Shown one piece after another: positions 1 to 4,523 of a stretch of 5,177 bases of DNA. The stretch covers positions 1 to 5,177 of the forward strand of contig DCAE01000077.1 in NCBI GenBank assembly GCA_002311385.1, written 5' to 3'. The position numbers were made by a program, and so were the translations under genes. The stretch's first letter is position 1. Each line of letters begins with the position of its first letter. The stretch is from Dehalococcoidia bacterium UBA1141. GTDB taxonomy: Bacteria; Chloroflexota; Dehalococcoidia; Lucifugimonadales; UBA3495. The notes under the pieces are model-generated. The model was not told the DNA's origin, searched no databases, and saw only the letters and a program-made list of their open reading frames with translations.

Positions 1-51
1 CACCGATATCTTGTCATCGTCCTGACAAGCAACGTACACGTAAGTAGGCAT
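1..51 (-). CDS. Lactonase-like beta-propeller protein, N-terminus only
   Basis: Only the first 17 codons lie in the window; the gene runs off the left edge. They read MPTYVYVACQDDDKISV. A short start followed by a Tyr-Val-Tyr-Val strand and then D-D-x-I-S-V is how the first blade often begins in seven-bladed lactonase (6-phosphogluconolactonase-type) and YncE-like beta-propeller proteins. The ATG at 51 has an excellent ribosome binding site (AGGAGG, 7 bases upstream), so the start is secure even though the family rests on few residues. It lies 104 bases downstream of the NTF2-like gene on the same strand and could share its transcript. Other beta-propeller families remain possible. Confidence 0.55.
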   Translation of the reverse strand, partial: MPTYVYVACQDDDKISV

Positions 52-58
52 TGAAAAA

Positions 59-64
59 CCTCCT
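59..64 (-). promoter_or_regulatory. Ribosome binding site of the lactonase-like gene
   Basis: On the minus strand this reads AGGAGG, 7 bases before the ATG at 51. A full Shine-Dalgarno match at good spacing is the main support that a real gene begins at the window edge. Confidence 0.8.
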
Positions 65-155
65 CATTTGTTAGTGAACCAATTTTACCTGCCGGGACAG
101 CACCCGCTCCATCAGTTAGCGTCATACCGGAATGTTGTCTATCGTTGGCGCTGAG

Positions 156-529
156 TTAGACGCCACCAAACGGGTTGTCGATTACACAAAGCCACGTGCC
201 GTCTGGTTGGCTCCGCATTACGTCCGTGGATTGACCGCTCATATTGACTGCGTCACCTTCAGGTGTTTTTCCTGAAAGGGTCCAATTGGTGTACACAATG
301 GCCAGATCGTCAGCTTGAACAACAGTCCTGGATTCTCCGGTCATGGCGGGATTCAGAGCGATGAACGCAGCGATACCTTCCCGGATGGCGACGTGTCCTG
401 AAGCAGCTGGCCCGGCTGAGGCACCAAACAAGCGTTCGGCTCGTACAAAGCCAAGACACCATCCAGGTTGCCCTTATCGATTCCCTGTCCTATACCCTCG
501 GCCACTTCTTGCGGGCTGTTTGCAGGCAT
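156..529 (-). pseudogene. NTF2/SnoaL-like protein, split by a one-base frameshift
   Basis: The ATG at 529 follows GGAGG with 6 bases between. The first frame reads MPANSPQEVAEG, then about residues 22-42 LDGVLALYEPNACLVPQPGQ, and meets TGA at 353-355 after 58 codons. The second frame picks up the rest of the fold from about position 402: SGHVAIREGIAAFIALNP, an ADDLAIVYTNWTLSG strand pair, and a C-terminal DGTWLCVIDNPFG before TAA at 156-158. Together they make one cone-shaped NTF2-like domain (SnoaL/DUF4440 type) of about 124 residues, the usual length. The 374-base span is one base short of a multiple of three, so a single lost base around 401-410 explains the break. Such proteins are small ligand-binding or isomerase-like proteins; the substrate cannot be told. 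It could be a pseudogene or a sequencing or assembly error. It lies upstream of the lactonase-like gene and diverges from the SDR at 702. Confidence 0.75.
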
Positions 530-535
530 TAGTAT

Positions 536-540
536 CCTCC
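536..540 (-). promoter_or_regulatory. Ribosome binding site that reveals the NTF2-like start
   Basis: GGAGG on the minus strand, 6 bases before the ATG at 529. It shows that translation began at 529, well upstream of the open frame that starts with TTG at 431, and so that the gene is frameshifted rather than simply short. Confidence 0.7.
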
Positions 541-548
541 GCTTGAAT

Positions 549-572
549 CCGTATTGGGGGATGGTAATACGG
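549..572. promoter_or_regulatory. Inverted repeat, candidate operator
   Basis: Two perfect 7-base arms, CCGTATT (549-555) and AATACGG (566-572), are separated by 10 bases. The arms flank the predicted -10 box (561-566) and the probable start of transcription of the NTF2-like gene, the usual place for a repressor operator. A second, smaller inverted repeat (GGACG at 575-579, CGTCC at 584-588) covers the predicted -35 box. No regulator gene is in the window, so the binding protein is unknown. It could instead be a hairpin in the divergent leader. Confidence 0.4.
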
Positions 573-589
573 CGGGACGGGTGCGTCCA
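561..589 (-). promoter_or_regulatory. Predicted promoter of the NTF2-like gene
   Basis: On the minus strand a TGGACG box (589-584) and a TACCAT box (566-561) are separated by 17 bases. The start of transcription would fall near 554, leaving about 25 bases before the ATG and including the GGAGG site. The boxes match the sigma-70 consensus at about four positions each. Similar TGGACA boxes occur before the second SDR and the HbpS-like gene. This is a prediction by eye. Confidence 0.35.
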
Positions 590-618
590 GCCTAGACAAA
601 GTGGTCCACGTAGGAGCG

Positions 619-649
619 TTGCGCGCCAAAATCATATCCGGTGTAGAAT
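619..649 (+). promoter_or_regulatory. Possible promoter of the first SDR
   Basis: A good -10-like box TAGAAT (644-649) lies 53 bases before the SDR start. The only -35-like box upstream is TTGCGC (619-624), at a long 19-base spacing. This is a weak prediction; the main support is that this divergent gap must hold the promoter of the plus-strand gene. Confidence 0.2.
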
Positions 650-701
650 CGGAGGCACGGAGAGCCTTCCCTGGAGTCCATAGTCTTGTGAGGTTTGAGC
701 C

Positions 702-1466
702 ATGCGGTTTCAAGATAAAGTGGCGGTTATCACTGGAGCTGCCAACGGCATAGGGAGAGCTACAGCCAGAATCCTGGCCGGTGAAGGGGCATACTTGGTG
801 GCCGTGGATACAAGCGGCCCTGACTTGGCGGCCTTAGCCGAGGAGATAGAAGCAGCAGGGGGCAATGTTAGCACCATGCGGGTTGACGTGCTGGATGCCC
901 AACAAGTAGAGACGATGGTGGACTCAATCGTCAGCAGGTTCAGCCATATTGATATCCTGGTAAACGCGGTAGGCGGCAGCACCATTATCGCCAATAACGA
1001 AGCCATCGTGGACGAACTGACGCTAGATGAATGGGATAACGTCATCCAGTTCAATCTAAAAGGGACCTTCTTGTGCACCAAAGCTGCTGTGCAGCAAATG
1101 AAGAAGCAAGGTGGCGGGAAGATAGTTAACTTCTCATCCATAGCGGGCCATGGGTTGAGCGATGCCAGCAGCGCCTATGCCGCGGCAAAGGGGGCCATCA
1201 TAGCCTTCACCAAGAAGGTTGCCAGAGAAGCGGGCCCTTACGGGATAACCTGCAACGCCATCGCACCAGGCTTGACCTTGAGCGATAGGATAGGGCGGCT
1301 ATGGGAACAAAAATCGGAACAGGAGAAGCAGCTTGCTATCGAGAGTATTCCTTTAAGGCGTGTGGCCCAACCTGAGGACCAGGCAAAGGTTGTCGCATTT
1401 CTGGCATCGGCGGACGCCGACTACGTCACCGGTGTGACCATTGATGTGAGTGGCGGCCAATATTAA
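702..1466 (+). CDS. Classical short-chain dehydrogenase/reductase, NAD-type
   Basis: A complete 254-residue protein of the usual classical SDR length. The Rossmann nucleotide loop TGAANGIG is at residues 11-18. Asp36, at the end of the second strand, favours NAD(H) over NADP(H), and Asp62-Val63 binds the adenine. The NNAG motif is changed to NAVG (88-91). Asn118, Ser146, Tyr159 and Lys163 form the catalytic tetrad, and Asn185 and Pro189-Gly190 follow as in active enzymes. The C-terminal YVTGVTIDVSGGQ is typical. It should be a soluble cytoplasmic oxidoreductase acting on a hydroxyl or keto group; FabG-like acyl reductases and BadH-like hydroxyacyl-CoA dehydrogenases have this architecture, and the substrate cannot be read from sequence. 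The ATG at 702 has GTGAGG 8 bases upstream. It diverges from the NTF2-like gene and is followed by a C-rich untranslated stretch. Confidence 0.93.
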   Translation: MRFQDKVAVITGAANGIGRATARILAGEGAYLVAVDTSGPDLAALAEEIEAAGGNVSTMRVDVLDAQQVETMVDSIVSRFSHIDILVNAVGGSTIIANNEAIVDELTLDEWDNVIQFNLKGTFLCTKAAVQQMKKQGGGKIVNFSSIAGHGLSDASSAYAAAKGAIIAFTKKVAREAGPYGITCNAIAPGLTLSDRIGRLWEQKSEQEKQLAIESIPLRRVAQPEDQAKVVAFLASADADYVTGVTIDVSGGQY

Positions 1467-1496
1467 ATACATATCGCGAATTAGCGTGGCCTTTTT
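1455..1496 (+). terminator. Weak possible intrinsic terminator after the first SDR
   Basis: GGCCA (1455-1459) can pair with TGGCC (1487-1491), directly followed by TTTTT (1492-1496). A short inner stem CGC/GCG (1475-1477 with 1484-1486) could help. The outer loop is long (27 bases) and the left arm overlaps the last codons of the SDR, so this is at best a weak terminator. Confidence 0.27.
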
Positions 1497-1774
1497 GTTA
1501 GAAATTTCCAGACGGTATAGTACCATCGACAATCAAACCCAAACGGCCAATCCATACCCGGTACCCTTACTTATCTACCTAATCCCCGTCACGAACATCA
1601 CCGTCCGATCCGTCAGCATCAACTCTCGCCGCAACACCATCAATGTATCTGAGCCAGCTACAAGGAAATCCCGACATTTTGCCGACATACTGAGCGGCAT
1701 GACATACATGCACCACCCTTCCACTCACCCCACCAGCCTCGGCAGAGTTAATCATGATCTCTAATTCCCAGGGG
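1467..1774. other. 308-base gap between convergent SDR genes, C-rich on the plus strand
   Basis: No convincing gene, tRNA or repeat is seen. From 1531 to 1640 the plus strand has about 45 C and 12 G in 110 bases, the strong C-over-G bias expected of a Rho loading site, and it begins about 65 bases after the SDR stop codon. A plus-strand frame runs through it, but its translation has no domain-like character. On the minus strand there are two very short frames (1579-1755, 58 codons; 1481-1555, 24 codons) that cannot be supported as genes. I infer a Rho-dependent termination zone for the plus-strand SDR. Confidence 0.35.
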
Positions 1775-2587
1775 CTAAAGGACTGCTGAAGTCCCGCCGT
1801 CTAAGTTGACTGCGATCCCCGTGAGGTAGCTGGCCCTTTCTGAAGCTAAGAATGCTATGACGTCTCCGGCTTCTTCAGGCTCACCTACGCGACCCAATGG
1901 TACTGGACTCCTGTAAACACCGCCGCCGCTTACTAATTCATCGTAGAAGGCGTCTATTGACAGATTGGGTTCATTTTCGAGGCGAGACTCGTAGCGGCGC
2001 TGGTGTTGGCCACTCTTGATCAACCCAATGCACACGGTTGTGACCAGGATGTTATCCTTCGCGAGGTCCTTGGATAGTCCCTTAGTAATTGCGATTCCAG
2101 CCGCCCTGGATATGGAAGTGGGCATCGAGGACGGGCCGGGGGTCCTGCCGGCCAAGTTGGTGACATTGATTATTCGGCCTCCGCCTACTTTACGCATCTC
2201 GGTGACGGCGTTTTGAATCAATCGAACCGCTGCCCAAACCTTCAATTCAAAATCCGACTCCCAATCCTCGTCGCTGACGTTTTCAAAGGATTTGGCGATG
2301 GCGGAGCCCGCATTGTTGACCACAATATCGAGCCGACCGAAATTGTCCACCGCCGTCTGAATCATCATCTGGGAAGCACCATCTGCGGTGACGTCCAGAG
2401 CCAATGGAATCACCGAACGCTCTGTAGCAATCTTGATTTCTTGGACCGCTTGGTCAAGCACCTCTGACCGTCTGGCCACGATCACCACGTTGGCCCCCTC
2501 TTTGGCCATGCTTAACGCTGCCGCTTTCCCAATCCCATCACTTCCACCGGTAATAATCGCCACTTTTTCTTGAAGCCCCATATCCAT
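1775..2587 (-). CDS. SDR-family protein with replaced catalytic residues
   Basis: A 270-residue protein with a clear SDR fold: TGGSDGIG at residues 13-20, Arg39-Arg40 at the end of strand two (suits NADP(H)), Asp65-Val66, NNAG at 91-94 and a C-terminal YLTGIAVNLDGG. The active site is unusual. Aligning INVTNLAG with the usual VSSIAG puts Asn144 at the catalytic Ser. Thirteen residues on, PTSISRAAG puts Thr157 at the Tyr and Arg161 at the Lys. The helix-4 Asn is Lys116 (FELKVW), and the Pro-Gly loop reads VCIGLIKSG. I have an impression that a group of environmental SDRs shares this PTSxSRAAG form, so it may be a stable subfamily, not decay. The function may be non-redox or use another mechanism. 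The ATG at 2587 is preferred over the next at 2581 because GGGAG lies 8 bases upstream. It converges with the first SDR and its start overlaps the opposing helicase frame. Confidence 0.9.
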   Translation of the reverse strand: MDMGLQEKVAIITGGSDGIGKAAALSMAKEGANVVIVARRSEVLDQAVQEIKIATERSVIPLALDVTADGASQMMIQTAVDNFGRLDIVVNNAGSAIAKSFENVSDEDWESDFELKVWAAVRLIQNAVTEMRKVGGGRIINVTNLAGRTPGPSSMPTSISRAAGIAITKGLSKDLAKDNILVTTVCIGLIKSGQHQRRYESRLENEPNLSIDAFYDELVSGGGVYRSPVPLGRVGEPEEAGDVIAFLASERASYLTGIAVNLDGGTSAVL

Positions 2588-2595
2588 GATCGCGT

Positions 2596-2600
2596 CTCCC
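2596..2600 (-). promoter_or_regulatory. Ribosome binding site of the second SDR
   Basis: GGGAG on the minus strand, 8 bases before the ATG at 2587 and 14 before the in-frame ATG at 2581. The spacing supports 2587 as the start. Confidence 0.6.
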
Positions 2601-2644
2601 TTGGAAGTCGATTCGTTAGGTGTACAAGCTATCCAACTTGAGGG

Positions 2645-2673
2645 ATGTTACTTTGGACGATGGGCCTTGTCCA
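2645..2673 (-). promoter_or_regulatory. Predicted promoter of the second SDR
   Basis: On the minus strand TGGACA (2673-2668) and TAACAT (2650-2645) stand 17 bases apart, giving a start near 2638 and a leader of about 50 bases. The promoter would lie inside the first part of the opposing helicase frame, which suggests that this part of that frame is not needed as protein. Confidence 0.35.
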
Positions 2674-3420
2674 CCTGGGTTGAATCGGTTCACTGCGGTT
2701 CCGACAGGATAGGTGTTGCTCTGTCATTAATTCCAGATTTCGTACTCCGACAAGAGTTGATTCGATTGTCGACTTTGCATCCTAACTCGACGGCGCGAGA
2801 ACTTGCCGGACATCTTGGCACTAGTGGTCTCGAGATCACCAAATCCAGCGTAAATTCAGTTTTGTATTCAGGCCGAGATGTTTTTTGGAATGACGCGGCC
2901 GCGCCTCCACGATGGCAAGTATTGTCGGAGTCAGTCTTGCCTCCAGCAACCAAAGTGCCCTGGTCGACAAATAATACAGACAATCCATTCACACTGTACG
3001 CCTGGCAGGCTGAAGCTCTGACCGCTTGGCGGGCCCAAGACAGTAGAGGTGTGGTTGAAGCGGTTACGGGAGCGGGAAAGACTAGGGTTGGCCTAGTAGC
3101 CGCATGGGAAGAACTTCAGAATGGTGGGGTGGTTGAGGTCTTAGTCCCCAGCATTGAATTGCTTAATCAATGGGCACAGCTCGTACGAGACAATTTCCCC
3201 AACTACAAAATGGGCCTTTTGGGCAGCGGCGAACACGATCAACTTTCAGAAGTAGATATTCTTATCGCAGTAATTAATTCGGCACGGAATGCGAAACCAT
3301 ATCGCGGAGGGCGTCATGCGCTCCTCGTGCTGCAATTAACTACAGCAACAGAGCTGCCATTTTAGTCACGCATAGCATTGGGACACCAGGGAGTTTAAGC
3401 AGCCGGACTCAACGTATGCG

Positions 3421-3810
3421 CTATAGGGCGTCTAATCCTGCTTGAGCACAATCCTCGTCCTGCTGGGCTGTGGCTCCGCTGCCACCAATAGCCCCAACAA
3501 GTTCCCCGTCCTTGAGTACCGGCACAGCGCCTTGAGCAGGAAGCATCCTTCCTCCCATGGCAGATATGACTGCCTGAATGACGGGAGAATCTGCTTGCAA
3601 AGAACCACTTGCTCTTCCAAAGCCCGCAGACGCAGCAGCTTTCCCTTGGGCTACCGTGGCACTAATCGCACTCGCCCCCGCCATACGGTTAAATGCCAGC
3701 AGATTTCCGCCAGCGTCAGATACTGCAATACTTACGCTAACGCCCAGTTCGTCTGCTTTTGAAAGAGCTGCCTGTACCATGCGATTAGCTTCCGACAACG
3801 TAAGAGACAT
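3421..3810 (-). CDS. GlcG/HbpS-family protein
   Basis: A 129-residue protein of the GlcG/HbpS family (heme-binding, DUF336). It starts MSLTLSEANRMVQAAL, continues with the core strand VSIAVSDAGGNLLAF (26-40), the SATVAQGKAAASAGFGR helix (50-66), and the C-terminal GAVPVLKDGELVGAIGGSGA (94-113) with a D-E-D near 118-120. Members are small cytosolic or secreted proteins; some bind heme, and others sit beside oxidoreductases with unclear roles. No signal peptide is seen. The usual GGVP turn reads QGAVP here. The frame is open to 3987, but the ATG at 3810 is chosen because GGAGG lies 6 bases before it and the family begins there; the upstream translation is Cys/His-rich and not domain-like. It converges with the helicase remnant, 55 bases away, and lies 290 bases downstream of vsr. 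Confidence 0.9.
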   Translation of the reverse strand: MSLTLSEANRMVQAALSKADELGVSVSIAVSDAGGNLLAFNRMAGASAISATVAQGKAAASAGFGRASGSLQADSPVIQAVISAMGGRMLPAQGAVPVLKDGELVGAIGGSGATAQQDEDCAQAGLDAL

Positions 3811-3816
3811 TTGAGA

Positions 3817-3821
3817 CCTCC
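3817..3821 (-). promoter_or_regulatory. Ribosome binding site that sets the HbpS-like start
   Basis: GGAGG on the minus strand, 6 bases before the ATG at 3810. It fixes the start 177 bases downstream of the longest open frame. Confidence 0.75.
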
Positions 3822-3851
3822 AATGAGATTGAATATCCAGCAATCTGAGGA

Positions 3852-3881
3852 ATAGTAATACCGGATGGGTGCTTATGTCCA
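3852..3881 (-). promoter_or_regulatory. Predicted promoter of the HbpS-like gene
   Basis: On the minus strand TGGACA (3881-3876) and TACTAT (3857-3852) are 18 bases apart, giving a start near 3845 and a leader of about 35 bases that includes the GGAGG site. The same TGGACA box precedes the second SDR. This is a prediction by eye. Confidence 0.33.
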
Positions 3882-4023
3882 TGATGCAATTTTGGTAACG
3901 AGCGACGATGGACTGGAAGCAGGTGCACTCGGTGCGGTCATGGGTGTGAAATCCGCAGGAGCACCCGTGCAAACAATGGCGCAACAATTACTATGCCAGT
4001 TACGATTGGCTAAGGCCAAGTGA
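3865..4023 (+). CDS. Possible 52-residue small protein or gene fragment
   Basis: A plus-strand frame, ATG at 3865 to TGA at 4021-4023, reads MGAYVHDAILVTSDDGLEAG, then ALGAVMGVKSAGAPVQTMAQ, and ends in a basic QLRLAKAK. The composition (Gly/Ala/Val-rich, many codons beginning with G in the first half) is more protein-like than the other frames here. I do not recognise it. There is no good ribosome binding site: a GAGG at 3847-3850 is 14 bases away, and two stop codons lie just upstream. It may be a fragment of a lost enzyme, or chance. It overlaps the predicted HbpS promoter on the other strand. Confidence 0.25.
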   Translation: MGAYVHDAILVTSDDGLEAGALGAVMGVKSAGAPVQTMAQQLLCQLRLAKAK

Positions 4024-4100
4024 CACCTAAGCTGTTGCCGGGCCGTGAAGCACAACTCTAAGGTAATAGTCGGCATTCACATGCAATACGTATATACGGC

Positions 4101-4523
4101 TTAAACCAGTACTGACTTTGCCTGATTCTGACTCAGGTGACTAATCACTAATTTTGTGTCGGATTCCAATTGGCACTCCCACACAACTTTCACACACCAA
4201 CCGTCTTCCTCAAGAAGTGCGATATTAGCCGCATCCCTACTTACATTCCTGCTAATCTTCTGGCTCCAATAATCGACGTTTGACGTCGGCATGCGAAACC
4301 GCTTACATCCGTGCCCATGCCATAGACACCCATGGACTAGGACCACTGTCTTGAATCTGGCCAATACGATATCCGGTTTTCCCGATAAGTTCTTCCTGTG
4401 GAGACTGAACCTGAATCCCGCTGCATGTAAGGCTTTGCGCACCGCGATTTCAGGCGTAGAGTTCTTCGAGGGAACGCGGGCCATTATTCGGCTGCGCTCT
4501 GAGACAGAAACTTTGTCAGACAT
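4101..4523 (-). CDS. vsr: Very short patch repair (Vsr) mismatch endonuclease
   Basis: A 140-residue protein matching the Vsr family from end to end (E. coli Vsr has 156). Vsr nicks DNA 5' of the T in T:G mismatches left when 5-methylcytosine deaminates. By E. coli numbering the residues align almost one to one: Glu25, catalytic Asp51 (SGKPD), His64, Trp68 and His69 in HGCLWHGH, Trp86, and the zinc-site residues Cys66, His71, Cys73 and Cys117 (VVWEC). The one change noted is Val63 where E. coli has Thr63, a residue near the metal site. The N-terminal SERSRIMARV and STPEIAVRKALHAAGFRF are typical. The ATG at 4523 overlaps the end of the upstream frame by 8 bases (ATGTCTGA), so translation is probably coupled; the ribosome binding site is weak (GAAGAAG). 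Vsr normally accompanies a cytosine-5 methyltransferase, which is not in the window. Confidence 0.95.
   Translation of the reverse strand: MSDKVSVSERSRIMARVPSKNSTPEIAVRKALHAAGFRFSLHRKNLSGKPDIVLARFKTVVLVHGCLWHGHGCKRFRMPTSNVDYWSQKISRNVSRDAANIALLEEDGWCVKVVWECQLESDTKLVISHLSQNQAKSVLV

Larger units (their letters stand above)
2586..3365 (+). pseudogene. Truncated SF2 helicase with Zalpha-like winged helix
   Basis: The frame holds the front of a DEAD/DEAH-type superfamily 2 helicase. About residues 50-113 look like a winged-helix domain: a first helix, TARELAGHLGT, a recognition helix KSSVNSVLY (86-94) and a wing ending PPRW (107-110). Then come FTLYAWQAEAL (135-145, Q-motif-like), the Walker A AVTGAGKT (159-166), motif Ia VLVPSIELLNQW (185-196) and VDILIAVINSAR (223-234). 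After HALLV (244-248) the expected Walker B (ADECHR-like) is missing. The frame turns into LQLTTATELPF and stops; another frame reads YSNRAAIL from 3341, resembling what usually follows Walker B, so a small deletion or rearrangement lies near 3328-3340. RecA domain 2 is absent. The ATG at 2586 overlaps the SDR start codon and has no ribosome binding site, and residues 1-48 look non-protein-like. The true start is unclear (TTG at 2667 is one option). Probably a remnant without helicase activity. Confidence 0.75.

Noticed and set aside
146..165. TGGCG/CGCCA inverted repeat at the NTF2-like stop codon as a terminator
   Set aside because: The stem has only 5 pairs with a 10-base loop and no T-run follows on the minus strand.
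474..713. 79-codon minus-strand frame across the divergent gap
   Set aside because: It overlaps both flanking gene starts, lacks a ribosome binding site and covers the probable control region.
1450..1764. 104-codon plus-strand frame overlapping the end of the first SDR
   Set aside because: The translation is low in domain character, has no ribosome binding site, overlaps the SDR C-terminus and lies in C-rich sequence that explains the absence of stops.
3369..3420. CGCATA/TATGCG inverted repeat between the helicase remnant and the HbpS-like gene
   Set aside because: Six-base arms 40 bases apart with no T-run; not convincing as a terminator or mobile-element end.
3811..3987. N-terminal extension of the HbpS-like frame
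   Set aside because: GGAGG and the family start point to the ATG at 3810; the extension is Cys/His-rich with no similarity to the family and no signal peptide.
4089..4098. Perfect 10-base palindrome CGTATATACG just after the vsr stop
   Set aside because: It is short, AT-rich in the middle and has no T-run or partner site; it may well be chance.
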